DNA of 14,314 nucleotides from UBA9732 sp963606545 (GCA_963606545.1 CAVCYP010000042.1:1-14314); one strand, 5' to 3'; numbered from the stretch's first letter, positions 1 to 8,542 are shown. Made by a program: numbers and translations. Notes: generated by a model from the letters alone, not told the origin.

Positions 1-717
1 GCTAGCAGAAGAGCCAGCACAAGAGCTTGTGCAAGAATCAACACAAGAGACCACATAATCAATTAAAGCCGGCAATAGCTTTAGATTTGATTGAAAGAAA
101 ACTTGATTGCTAACCGGAAGAACATGACCATTGATTGTTATATGGGAAATTCCAGGGCCATAAAGGACGCCAGTATCAGTGGTGATACAAGGAAGCTCCA
201 TGTTCTTTAATTCCCAGGCGTTTAATTTAGGAGGATGGGCAAGAAAGGCATTTAAAGCAGAATCTGCAACAGAACATTTGTCAATTGAAACGGCAGCGTT
301 AGATTCTTCAGCACAAAAACCCAAAGAGGCTTTACCTCCATTTATCCTATATTGAAAACGGGCTCTGCTACGGTAGCCAAATTCCTGTCCAAAAACGGAA
401 GGTAAAAACTCAACCCCGATATCTGAGAAGAGCTCATGAAGAAGCTCTTCTTTTGCCTTAACTTGAGCCTCATATTCCAGTTCAATCCAAGGACATCCTC
501 CACATTGAGAACTATACTTACAGGGAGATGGTCGGCGAGAAGAACTGCGCTTGATAATATTGATGGGGACAGCTGAACAATAGCCTCTTTTCTCATCAAT
601 TATCTTAATTTCAGCCTCTTCTCCTGGAAATAGGCCATTAATGAATACTATTCTACCATCTTCAAGATGGCCCATTGTGCGGCCACCTTGAACAAAATTT
701 TCCGCAGTTATAATCAC
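1..717 (-). CDS. rlmD: 23S rRNA (uracil-5-)-methyltransferase, RlmD/RumA type, 3' end missing
   Basis: Only the first 239 codons are in the window; the frame is open to base 1 with no stop. The family makes 5-methyluridine in 23S rRNA with S-adenosylmethionine. Residues 1-57 fit a TRAM RNA-binding domain. The four iron-sulfur cluster cysteines of the RumA family are visible: C66-x5-C72-x2-C75, in a CGGCPW motif, and C148. An FFQSN motif at 207-211 matches the family's FFQ.N signature. The methyltransferase motifs with the catalytic cysteine lie outside the window. The start is a GTG whose last two bases lie in the upstream peptidase's TGA stop (GTGA overlap), with GGAAGAG just upstream, so translation is probably coupled. 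Residues 224-239 are a Cys/Ser-rich stretch unusual for this point in the fold. RlmCD or a tRNA-directed TrmA-like enzyme cannot be excluded without the C-terminal half. Confidence 0.85.
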   Translation of the reverse strand, partial: MIITAENFVQGGRTMGHLEDGRIVFINGLFPGEEAEIKIIDEKRGYCSAVPINIIKRSSSRRPSPCKYSSQCGGCPWIELEYEAQVKAKEELLHELFSDIGVEFLPSVFGQEFGYRSRARFQYRINGGKASLGFCAEESNAAVSIDKCSVADSALNAFLAHPPKLNAWELKNMELPCITTDTGVLYGPGISHITINGHVLPVSNQVFFQSNLKLLPALIDYVVSCVDSCTSSCAGSSAS

Positions 718-2468
718 TTTGCCAACTCTTCCAGCTGCTTTGCATAGGAGGCAATGATGTCCATGCCTTCCTGCCAGAAAGCAGGATCTTCAAGGTCAAT
801 GCCGGCAGTGGCTGCAACGTCTTTTGCAGGAAGCTGACCTGTCAAAGAAAGAAGCTCATTGTACTTTTCATAGAACGGACGGCCATCTGAAGAACCGCTG
901 CTCTCACTTCTATGGAAAAGCCCAAGAGCAAAGAGCTGTCCAAAGGCATACGGATAATTATAGAAAGAGAAGCCTGCACTGTAATAGTGACCCTTAACCG
1001 CCCACATATATGGATGCAGGAAGTTCTCGTCAAGACCATCGCCATAAGTCTTTTTCTGGCAGTCCAGCATGATTGCGCACATCTCGTCTGGCATGAGCTC
1101 GCCGTCTTTTCTGCGCTCAAAGAGCTCGCGTTCAAAGTAGAAGCGGCAAAGGATATCCACGCAAACTTGGCAGGCGCTTTGGACAAACTGCTCAATGATT
1201 GCCACTTTCTCTTCCGCAGTAGCCTGCTCCACGGCGCCCTTGAAGACTATGAACTCACTGAAAATTGAAGCCGTCTCGGCAAGCGTCATTGGATAGCCGC
1301 CCAAAAGGGATGGTTTGGTGCTAATGATGTGGTCGTGCCAGGCGTGTCCTAGCTCGTGAGCAAACGTGGAGACGCCGTCGTAGGTGCCGTCAAAGTTTGC
1401 AAAAACTCGGCTTTCTTTAATTTTTGGCATGTAGATATCGTAGGCACCGCCCGTTTTGCCTGCACGTGGAAGCGGGTCAATCCAGTTTGCGTTGAAAGCG
1501 TGGTCAGCGAACTTGCCCATCTCAGGATTGAAAAGGCCATACTGCTTGGCTACAAATTCGTGCGCCTGGTCCAGCGTGTAAACCATATTTGCCTTACCAA
1601 CAGGAGCGAACAAATCGTAAAACGCCATCTTATCTAGACCTAAAAGCTTGGCCTTAGTCTTCATGTAGGCGCGGAACATTGGCAAATTCTTCTCAAGCGT
1701 GCCAATAAGGGCCTCCAAAATCTTCTGATTTATGCGCGCACCATGCATAGAACGCTCAATTGGACTATTCCACTTTCTGCGAGCTTCAAGCGAAAGACAT
1801 GTCCCCTTAATGCCGTTTAGCGCATAGCAGAAAGCAATCTCGTGCTCCTTCCAAACCTTAAGCTCCGCCTCATAGGCTTTACGTCTGGTCTCGCGGTCTG
1901 CACTGGTTGCAAGCGCCCTAAGCTGAATTACAGTAAGCTTCTTGCCGTCCAACTCAGCACAAGCTGAAGACGAAACAGCCTCCTGCAATCTGGAATAGCT
2001 ATCTGCACCACTGCGGGAAAGATCTGCAGCCAGCTCCTCCATCTCTTTTGACATAAGATGTTTTGCATCCTCTGCAATCTCATGTAACACATAGGTGTAA
2101 TCTGGATTCTTGGCACAATATTCTTCAACTTCCTGAGCATGCTCTGCAACATAAGTTGTAAACAGCGTATTGCAGACCGCCAAATCCATAGACAGCGCCT
2201 CAACCTTATTTAACGCATTAACCGCCGCCTTATCCGTCGTATTTACCGATACCTGGCAGTACGCATAAGAAGAAAGCGTGGTACTAAGCTCCCCCATCTC
2301 ATTATACTTGTCAACCAAATCTGCCAAAGTAGCCTTATTCTGCTCAATCTCAGCCTTAAAAACGGCAAGTAAGCTCTTTAGCTTAGCCAAGTCATCATCA
2401 AATTCCTTGGAATCAACACTAGGATAAATAGGCGTCAAATCCCATCTCTTTTCTTCTTTGCAATTCAT
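714..2468 (-). CDS. pepF: Oligoendopeptidase F (M3 family zinc metallopeptidase)
   Basis: A cytoplasmic endopeptidase that cuts short peptides; it is 584 residues with the chosen start, close to the roughly 600 usual for PepF. The zinc site is clear: HELGH at 371-375 inside FAHELGHAWHDH, with the third ligand E398 in LAETASIFSEF. The N-terminal half is alpha-helical and charged, as expected for the oligopeptidase F N-terminal domain; no signal peptide is seen. The frame also opens at an ATG 12 bases upstream, but GGAGG lies between the two ATGs at good distance from the second (protein start MNCKEEKRWDL), so the second is preferred. It lies 32 bp after the response regulator and overlaps the methyltransferase start by 4 bp, so it is in the same transcript. 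Its place behind a two-component system suggests peptide use may be part of that regulon, which is inference. Confidence 0.95.
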   Translation of the reverse strand: MNCKEEKRWDLTPIYPSVDSKEFDDDLAKLKSLLAVFKAEIEQNKATLADLVDKYNEMGELSTTLSSYAYCQVSVNTTDKAAVNALNKVEALSMDLAVCNTLFTTYVAEHAQEVEEYCAKNPDYTYVLHEIAEDAKHLMSKEMEELAADLSRSGADSYSRLQEAVSSSACAELDGKKLTVIQLRALATSADRETRRKAYEAELKVWKEHEIAFCYALNGIKGTCLSLEARRKWNSPIERSMHGARINQKILEALIGTLEKNLPMFRAYMKTKAKLLGLDKMAFYDLFAPVGKANMVYTLDQAHEFVAKQYGLFNPEMGKFADHAFNANWIDPLPRAGKTGGAYDIYMPKIKESRVFANFDGTYDGVSTFAHELGHAWHDHIISTKPSLLGGYPMTLAETASIFSEFIVFKGAVEQATAEEKVAIIEQFVQSACQVCVDILCRFYFERELFERRKDGELMPDEMCAIMLDCQKKTYGDGLDENFLHPYMWAVKGHYYSAGFSFYNYPYAFGQLFALGLFHRSESSGSSDGRPFYEKYNELLSLTGQLPAKDVAATAGIDLEDPAFWQEGMDIIASYAKQLEELAK

Positions 2469-2474
2469 ATAATC

Positions 2475-2504
2475 CTCCATATCTTCTAACCCGATATCTA
2501 CTAA
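2475..2504 (-). repeat. 15-bp tandem duplication at the atoC stop / pepF ribosome-binding site
   Basis: Read on the minus strand, TTAGTAGATATCGGG (2504-2490) is followed directly by TTAGAAGATATGGAG (2489-2475); 12 of 15 positions agree. The first unit holds the response regulator's TAG stop. The end of the second unit supplies GGAG of the Shine-Dalgarno sequence for pepF. Confidence 0.65.
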
Positions 2505-3847
2505 ATATCCAGCTCAAACTCCGCAATCTTATTGATTAGAGTCCTTCTTGTAATTCCCAGCTCTTCAGCCGCTTTTGTCCTATTACCTTCCCAACGTCTG
2601 AGAGCCCTTTCAATAGCCTGTTTCTCAACATCCCTCAAAGATTTTGCACTATCATCCTCATTTTGGGCTATTATTTTTGCATTAGCAGGCTCCAGCTCAT
2701 TTGGCCTAAGCTCCAAATCATTTTCCCCAATAATGTTACCATCAGTAAAGATTGCAGCCCTTTCAAGAATATTTTCCAGCTCTCGGATATTACCATGAAA
2801 CCTGTAATTTTTGAGCATTTCCATAGCCTCTGGAGTAAGACCTGTCAGCTGTCTTCCCATGCGAACATTCAGCTTTTTAAGAATCCAGGCAGTAAGAAGT
2901 GGAATATCCTCAGCCCGTTCTCTAAGGGGTGGAACATGAATTCTAACAACATTCAGTCTGTAAAAAAGATCTTCTCTGAAAGAACCTTCTCTAACCATGT
3001 CCTCAAGATTTCTGTTAGTAGCACAGACAATTCTTGCGTTAATAGGAATTGGCTGAGTTCCGCCAAGTCTAGTGATGGTGCGTTCTTGCAAAACTCTAAG
3101 AATCTTCACCTGCAAAGCGTGGGGCATTTCACCAATTTCATCCAAAAAGAGAGTACCGCCAGATGCAAGTTCAAACATACCAGTCTTTCTAGCAACAGCC
3201 CCTGTGAAGGCTCCTTTTTCATAACCAAAGAGTTCACTTTCAAGGAGATTTTCAGGAACGCCTCCAATATTTATAGCAACAAAAGGACCTTCAGAAAGAG
3301 GACTTTGTTGGTGAATGGTTCTGGCAATTACTTCCTTTCCTGTACCACTTTCACCGGTAACAAGTACACTGGAGTTGGTCAGAGCAATTCTAGCAATCAT
3401 GTCCTTAATCCGCTTTATCTGCACACTTTCTCCTATGAAAGCATGATCTTGGGGCATTCTTTCTTCAGTCTCCTGAATATTTCTAAAATTCTGAGCCTCA
3501 ACTAATTGCTTCAGTTTTATTGCAACTTCTTCAGGATTGAAAGGCTTAACAATGTAGTCCTGAGCCCCATGCTTTAAAGCCTCAACTGCATCTGTAATTT
3601 CCCCATGAGCGCTGACCATGATAATGGGCATTCTAAAGCCTTCCTGTCTAATCCATTTGATAAGCTCAAGCCCATCCATACCAGGCATTCTTAAATCTAT
3701 CAAACACCCATCAAAAGGCTCTTCTCTCAAAAGCCTTTGCGCAGAAAAAGCATTTTCTGCACCTTTGCCATCAATAGCTTCAGTTTTGAGGTAACGGACC
3801 ATCAAATCACGAATATTAGTTTCATCATCGACAATTAAAATCTTCAT
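2501..3847 (-). CDS. atoC: Sigma-54-dependent response regulator, NtrC/AtoC family
   Basis: A 448-residue transcription activator that would open sigma-54 promoters after phosphorylation. The receiver domain (about 1-115) has the acidic pocket D7/D8, phosphoacceptor D51, switch S79 and K101. The AAA+ ATPase (about 137-370) has Walker A GESGTGKE at 165-172, the sigma-54 contact loop GAFTGA at 212-217 and Walker B around D236-E237. The end (about 404-448) is a Fis-type helix-turn-helix. All key residues are present, so it should be a full activator. It overlaps the upstream histidine kinase by ATGA, the usual sign of a cognate pair. The order kinase-regulator resembles the treponemal pair named atoS/atoC; the acetoacetate role of E. 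coli AtoC should not be carried over. No sigma-54 target site (GG-N10-GC) was found by eye in this window, so its targets probably lie elsewhere. Confidence 0.94.
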   Translation of the reverse strand: MKILIVDDETNIRDLMVRYLKTEAIDGKGAENAFSAQRLLREEPFDGCLIDLRMPGMDGLELIKWIRQEGFRMPIIMVSAHGEITDAVEALKHGAQDYIVKPFNPEEVAIKLKQLVEAQNFRNIQETEERMPQDHAFIGESVQIKRIKDMIARIALTNSSVLVTGESGTGKEVIARTIHQQSPLSEGPFVAINIGGVPENLLESELFGYEKGAFTGAVARKTGMFELASGGTLFLDEIGEMPHALQVKILRVLQERTITRLGGTQPIPINARIVCATNRNLEDMVREGSFREDLFYRLNVVRIHVPPLRERAEDIPLLTAWILKKLNVRMGRQLTGLTPEAMEMLKNYRFHGNIRELENILERAAIFTDGNIIGENDLELRPNELEPANAKIIAQNEDDSAKSLRDVEKQAIERALRRWEGNRTKAAEELGITRRTLINKIAEFELDI

Positions 3848-5181
3848 TTAGTCGTAGCCTCCTTTGAGCAAGGAAGCACAACTTCAGCAACAGTTCCGCC
3901 TCCATCTCTATCATACAACCTTAAAGTTCCACCAGCAGCAGTCACAAACTCTCTAGAAATTGATAGGCCAATTCCAGAACCATTTATCTTGGTAGTGTAG
4001 AACGGATCAAATATTTTATCTTTTGAATCTTTAACAAGACCATCACCCCGGTCTAGGACCTTCACGACAACCGAATCTTTACGCCCCCTCCGTATTTCAA
4101 CCGATACTTGTGGGTCCTGGCCTGTTGTACTTTCCGTAGCATTCTTGATGAGGTTTTCAAAAACAGACCTTGCTCTATCTGCATCAAAATTAACGTAGAC
4201 TTTTTCAAGCTGACCAGAATCAACTTCAATTGGCATAGCAAACAGGCAAGCAATGTTAGAAATGTAGCTTATCAGCTCAATATCAACCGGATTTCCAAGG
4301 GGGTTTTTAAGAAATTCACTTACCCTATTGGTCAAATTTGTAAGTCTTTGAATTTCACTGTCCATTACCCTCAAATCCTCATGATATTCTTCAGGTAGTA
4401 GCTTTTTTAGAAGAGCACTTTGAATTGTCATTGCGCTAAGAGGATTTTTTATCTCATGCGTCAAAGTTCTGGCGGCTGCACCAAGCTTTGCAAGTCCTTG
4501 GTTCTTCTGAAGCTCCATTCTGTACCTACGGTTAGAAAGATACATATTCAGAACCAGCAGGAAGGTTGCAGTCAAAGCAACAAGGCCAATCAAAGTTAAA
4601 AAGCGCATATTTCTCAGACTGGCATAGTAAGAACTGCCGTCAAACCGCACATAAATAATTTCTGGGAAATCAAAAACGGACTTTGAACTATTGCCTTGAG
4701 TTATACTAAAGCTTCCCGTCTCAAGAGCAACATTTAATCTAGAAAGCCTAAAGTACTCAATTTCCTTGGTTTCATCATCATAAAGATAGATGCCCAAAGT
4801 AGAATCCTGGCCTTTCTGTCTAGTCTTGGCAAGTTTGGTAAGAGGAATTGTAACAGGAGCATCTCCAAGCCTTGTATAGACTTGTCCACTTGAAGAATAA
4901 ATACCAATGGCAGAAACCCCTTCATCTTCCATTACTGACAGCGCCTTGCTGGTGCTGTCAGAAAGTGCAATGTAAATAGAATTGAAGGAACTTTCAGATT
5001 CAAACTTCATCTCAAGGGTTAGTTTTTCTTGAAAGCTATTATAAATAACAAAGACAAAGGACAAGAGCAGTATGTAGCCAATGGCAAGACCAATGATAAC
5101 AAGAGGAAGTTCTTTGCCCTCAATAATCTTCCATTTGCGTTTAATAGTTTGCTGTGTTTTCTCTAAAGTCTTGTTCTTCAT
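3844..5181 (-). CDS. atoS: Membrane sensor histidine kinase, partner of the sigma-54 regulator
   Basis: A 445-residue sensor kinase. Transmembrane segments at about 26-47 and 193-215 enclose an extracytoplasmic sensor region of about 145 residues that I do not recognise. The cytoplasmic part has the dimerisation H-box with phosphoacceptor H242 (THEIKNPLSA), N-box ENLIKNATE at 342-350, G1 box DRGDGL at 377-382 and G2 box GSGIGL at 401-406, so both transfer and ATPase functions look intact. There is no PAS or clear HAMP domain; a short basic linker follows the second membrane segment. GAGGGG lies 3 bases before the ATG. It is the first gene of the operon, just downstream of a strong predicted promoter, and its stop overlaps the regulator's start. 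The atoS name rests on order and family only; the ligand is unknown. Confidence 0.93.
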   Translation of the reverse strand: MKNKTLEKTQQTIKRKWKIIEGKELPLVIIGLAIGYILLLSFVFVIYNSFQEKLTLEMKFESESSFNSIYIALSDSTSKALSVMEDEGVSAIGIYSSSGQVYTRLGDAPVTIPLTKLAKTRQKGQDSTLGIYLYDDETKEIEYFRLSRLNVALETGSFSITQGNSSKSVFDFPEIIYVRFDGSSYYASLRNMRFLTLIGLVALTATFLLVLNMYLSNRRYRMELQKNQGLAKLGAAARTLTHEIKNPLSAMTIQSALLKKLLPEEYHEDLRVMDSEIQRLTNLTNRVSEFLKNPLGNPVDIELISYISNIACLFAMPIEVDSGQLEKVYVNFDADRARSVFENLIKNATESTTGQDPQVSVEIRRGRKDSVVVKVLDRGDGLVKDSKDKIFDPFYTTKINGSGIGLSISREFVTAAGGTLRLYDRDGGGTVAEVVLPCSKEATTK

Positions 5182-5213
5182 TGACCCCTCAAAGCCTAGT
5201 ATAGCAAGTATAA

Positions 5214-5242
5214 ATTATATTTGGTAGAAAGTCCCCCAGCAA
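5214..5242 (-). promoter_or_regulatory. Predicted sigma-70 promoter of the kinase/regulator/pepF/methyltransferase operon
   Basis: On the minus strand a -35 box TTGCTG (5242-5237) and a perfect -10 box TATAAT (5219-5214) are separated by exactly 17 bp. The -10 box lies about 32 bp before the kinase ATG. A pair of direct repeats touches the upstream edge of the -35 box. Confidence 0.65.
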
Positions 5243-5261
5243 TTACACATTAATTACACAT
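5241..5261. repeat. Two direct repeats, one helical turn apart, at the operon promoter
   Basis: AATTACACAT occurs at 5241-5250 and again at 5252-5261, a period of 11 bp. On the minus strand this reads as ATGTGTAATT twice, ending within the -35 box of the operon promoter. That placement fits a tandem activator or repressor site. The repeat is also within 60-80 bp of the divergent hslO start. Confidence 0.6.
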
Positions 5262-5318
5262 GTTTGCCTTTCTCAACGCCTTGAATAAATGGGCCTGTTC
5301 TACTAATCTTTAGGCATA

Positions 5319-6251
5319 ATGATTAAAAAACAAATTGAAGACCAGCTTCTTGCAGAACACCTGAGCAAGATAGCTGAAGATGGCAGGCAGGTAATGTTGC
5401 TCGCTGATGGCCAGATCCGTCTTACAGGCTTAGGCGGAACCACTATGGTGAACCAGATGCGCGCAAACCACAATCTAGGTATTCTAGAGACTTTGGTTCT
5501 GGGACAGGCATATATTGCAGCAGGACTAATGGCATCGTCCGTAAAGGGCAACGACAGAATTCAGCTTTCCGTGGATTGCGGTGGCCCAATTGGCGGTATA
5601 TACGTTGAATCTTGGGCTTGCGGAGCCGTTAGAGGCTATCTTAAGAACAATCCAATACACCTAGACAAACCACTTGAAAGCTCAGACCTTTCCATGCTTT
5701 ATGGTCCAGGCTTCATAAGCGTCACCAAACTTCTAGAAGGTTCAAAGACCCCTTTCACCGGTCAAACCATGTTGCAATATGGTGACTTAGCCAAAGACTT
5801 GGCCCTGTACTACAATGAAAGTGAGCAAACCCCAACAATGTTCTCCCTTGGTATTCATTTTGACAAACAAGGGCGTGTTTTGGGGGCCGGTGGTCTATTT
5901 TTGCAGGCCATGCCGGGCTGTAAGGACATTGTTTTGGAGGAACTTCAGGCTAAAAGCCAGAGCCTACCATCCTTGGCAAAAGCTTTAAGTGAAGGCAAGA
6001 CCGTAGCAGAATATTGTTCAGAAGTCTTTGCAGACTACGGAGTTGAAAATCTAGCCTCTGAGCCAATTGGTTTCTCTTGCCCCTGCAATAGACAGAACTT
6101 TGGAACCTTCCTTGCTCGCCTTCCATTACAAGAGAAGAAGGAAATCCTCAAAGCCGGCAATTTCCCACTTGAACTTCAATGCTTCAACTGCGGAACCACC
6201 TACAGTTTTGACCAAGAAGAAGTCAAAAAACTGTTTGACTCAACCCTGTAA
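5319..6251 (+). CDS. hslO: Hsp33 redox-regulated molecular chaperone
   Basis: A cytoplasmic holdase that prevents aggregation of unfolding proteins under oxidative stress. In the family, four cysteines bind zinc when reduced and form disulfides when oxidised. All four are here: C254-x-C256 (SCPCNRQNF) and C288-x2-C291 (CFNCGTTY), with 31 residues between the pairs. At 310 residues it is slightly longer than E. coli Hsp33 (292). The N-terminal domain contains the family-like LTGLGG and DCGGPIGGIYVES stretches. The ATG has only a weak AGG upstream and no convincing promoter was picked out; TTGAAT at 5281 with a poor -10 is the best candidate. It diverges from the kinase operon and is followed after 21 bp by rlmKL, which probably shares its transcript. 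Confidence 0.95.
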   Translation: MIKKQIEDQLLAEHLSKIAEDGRQVMLLADGQIRLTGLGGTTMVNQMRANHNLGILETLVLGQAYIAAGLMASSVKGNDRIQLSVDCGGPIGGIYVESWACGAVRGYLKNNPIHLDKPLESSDLSMLYGPGFISVTKLLEGSKTPFTGQTMLQYGDLAKDLALYYNESEQTPTMFSLGIHFDKQGRVLGAGGLFLQAMPGCKDIVLEELQAKSQSLPSLAKALSEGKTVAEYCSEVFADYGVENLASEPIGFSCPCNRQNFGTFLARLPLQEKKEILKAGNFPLELQCFNCGTTYSFDQEEVKKLFDSTL

Positions 6252-6272
6252 ACACAAACCAAGGAGAAATAT

Positions 6273-8528
6273 ATGATATTTTTTGCATCCGCCTCAGCCA
6301 ACCAGAACGACCTAGTTGAACGAGAAGTCCTAGAAGCCGGCGCCACAGACATAAATACTAGCTCTGGTGGCGTAGAATTCTCAGCAGACCTCCAAACGGC
6401 CTATAAATTTGCAATGTGGACCAGAAGTTCCACAAGGCTCTTAGTTCTTGTCCACCGCTACGACAAGCTAGAGTCCACAGATGACCTGTACGAGCACTCC
6501 AAAAACCTTCCTTGGGAAAACTGGATTTCTCCCAGCAAAACCTTTGCCATCACAGAAACCGTCACAGACTGCCGATGGATTCGCAATAGCCACTTTGCCT
6601 CCCTACGCCTCAAAGATGCAATAGTAGAACGCTGCCGTGAAGTCTATGACGGAGAGCGCCCCTCAGTAGACCGAGACAACCCAGACATAGTCTTTCACAT
6701 GCACGTCAACCGTAGCCTTGTCAGCTGGTACGTAGACTTTGCCGGCCGCAACCTCTCCCACCGTGGCTACCGCACCGCCCAAACAGAAGCCGTCATGAGC
6801 GAATTCATGGCCGCCTCCCTACTCTACCGCAGTGACTGGTACAAGCGCCTTCAGGCCTCCCTCACAGACCCAGAAGTAGCACCACCAACCCTACTAGATC
6901 CCTTCTGTGGCAGCGGTACCATCTGCATTGAAGCTGCACTCATGGCCACCAACACCGCACCCGGTCTCCTTAAGACCGATTCCTTTGCTTTCCTCAAGCT
7001 ACCAATTCACAACCAAGAAATCTGGGAAAAAGTAGTACAAGAGGCAAAAGAAGCACAAAGAGAATGCAAGTGCACCATCCTAGGTTGGGATATTGACAGA
7101 AGAGCAATTGAAATTTCTCTGGACAACTCCTATGAAGCAAACCTTGGCGAGATTGTAGACTTTGACGTCAAAGATTTTACCAAAGTTACCAAAGAAGACT
7201 TGCCTTCAGAGCTGGGTTATATAGTCACAGATCCTCCTTATGGAGTGCGTCTTGACAGCGGATCAGCTGCCATCAGAAAACTTTACACCAGCATGGGTCA
7301 CATCATGAATGATGTCTTCTCAGGCTGGCATATAGCAATTTTATGTGGCAACAAAGAGCTTTTAGGCTATATTGACCTCAAACCAAACAGAACCAACACC
7401 TTCATAAATGGAGGTATTGAATGCCAAGCTGCTCACTACTACGTCTTTAGTGAAGAAGAGCGTCAGCGCATGATGGAAAAGGCCATTGAAAGAAAGCAAC
7501 AGCGTCTTTCACAGCCTCTTTCCCCTGGAGCTCAAATGGCAGCCAACAGGCTCAAAAAGAACCTTGCTTCAATTGGTCAGGCAATGAAGGAACAGGGCGT
7601 TACCTGCTACAGACTGTATGATGCAGACATGCCAGAATACAGCGCAGCAATTGACTTTTATGAAGGTAAGTGGATTAGCCTTCAGGAGTATGCTGCTCCA
7701 GCTTCCATCAACCCAGAAGATGCAGAAAGAAGATTGGAAGAGCTGATTCTTGCAACTGAAAGAGTCACAGGCATTGACTATGATGACATTCACGTAAAAC
7801 GCAGAGAAATTCAGCGTGGAGCAAATCAGTACAACAAAAAGAGTAGCAACTCCCACTTCATGATTGCCAACGAAAACGGCCATAAGTTCTTTGTAAACTT
7901 TGAAGACTATTTGGATACAGGAATCTTCTTGGACCATAGACCAGTTAGAAAGATGATTCAGGACATGTGTAAAGACAAGAGATTCCTCAATCTTTTCTGC
8001 TACACAGCAACAGCCACTGTCCATGCAGCAGCCGGTGGAGCTCTTTCAACAGTAAGTGTTGATACCAACGCAAATTATCTTGACTGGGCAATGAAGAACA
8101 TGCAGGCAAATGGCTTTAACACAATGAACCATTTCTTCTACAGAGATGATTGTCTTGCCTTCCTCAGAGAAAACAGAGACGTCTTTGATGTTATCTTCTG
8201 TGATCCACCAACCTTCTCCAACAGCAAGGGACGTGGAAGCTTTGATGTTCAGCGCGACCATGGCTACTTAATCCGTTCCTGTATGAAACATCTTACAAAC
8301 AATGGAACGCTGATTTTCTCCACCAACTACACTCGCTTCAAGATGTTTGGTGAAATCTATGAAGACTTTATTGTTGAAGACATCACTGAAAGCACAATTG
8401 GCGATGATTTTAAGCGCAACAGCAAGATTCACCGTTGCTATTTAATTAAGCACAGAACTGAGCAGGCTCAATACATTGAACCTACCAAAAAGACAACACT
8501 TATTAGAAAGGTTGTCAGAAAAAATTAA
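6273..8528 (+). CDS. rlmL: Bifunctional 23S rRNA guanine methyltransferase RlmK/RlmL fusion
   Basis: A 751-residue two-enzyme protein like E. coli RlmKL (702), which makes m2G2445 and m7G2069 in 23S rRNA. The N-terminus (about 45-155) fits a THUMP RNA-binding domain. The first methyltransferase has SAM motif LLDPFCGSGT at 207-216 and catalytic motif DPPYG at 320-324; E. coli RlmL has NPPYG here. The second, RlmK half (about 450-751) has FLNLFCYTATATVHAAAGG from 571 and DPPTFSNSK from 644, both very close to RlmK. AAGGAG precedes the ATG at good spacing. The gene follows hslO by 21 bp. Codon use changes along the gene: near residues 121-176, 34 of 56 codons end in C; near 573-616 only 12 of 44 do. 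It ends before a strong terminator. Confidence 0.94.
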   Translation: MIFFASASANQNDLVEREVLEAGATDINTSSGGVEFSADLQTAYKFAMWTRSSTRLLVLVHRYDKLESTDDLYEHSKNLPWENWISPSKTFAITETVTDCRWIRNSHFASLRLKDAIVERCREVYDGERPSVDRDNPDIVFHMHVNRSLVSWYVDFAGRNLSHRGYRTAQTEAVMSEFMAASLLYRSDWYKRLQASLTDPEVAPPTLLDPFCGSGTICIEAALMATNTAPGLLKTDSFAFLKLPIHNQEIWEKVVQEAKEAQRECKCTILGWDIDRRAIEISLDNSYEANLGEIVDFDVKDFTKVTKEDLPSELGYIVTDPPYGVRLDSGSAAIRKLYTSMGHIMNDVFSGWHIAILCGNKELLGYIDLKPNRTNTFINGGIECQAAHYYVFSEEERQRMMEKAIERKQQRLSQPLSPGAQMAANRLKKNLASIGQAMKEQGVTCYRLYDADMPEYSAAIDFYEGKWISLQEYAAPASINPEDAERRLEELILATERVTGIDYDDIHVKRREIQRGANQYNKKSSNSHFMIANENGHKFFVNFEDYLDTGIFLDHRPVRKMIQDMCKDKRFLNLFCYTATATVHAAAGGALSTVSVDTNANYLDWAMKNMQANGFNTMNHFFYRDDCLAFLRENRDVFDVIFCDPPTFSNSKGRGSFDVQRDHGYLIRSCMKHLTNNGTLIFSTNYTRFKMFGEIYEDFIVEDITESTIGDDFKRNSKIHRCYLIKHRTEQAQYIEPTKKTTLIRKVVRKN

Positions 8529-8542
8529 CTAAATTAAAACCC

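Noticed and set aside
342..599. 85-codon minus-strand frame at the left end
   Set aside because: It overlaps, in another frame, the RlmD-type gene whose TRAM and cluster motifs are unmistakable.
2663..3505. 280-codon open frame on the plus strand opposite the sigma-54 regulator
   Set aside because: It lies wholly antisense to a gene with every expected motif, has no ribosome-binding site or recognisable domain, and looks like a by-product of the regulator's codon use.
7569..8024. 151-codon open frame opposite the RlmK half
   Set aside because: Antisense to well-conserved RlmK motifs and without its own start signal.
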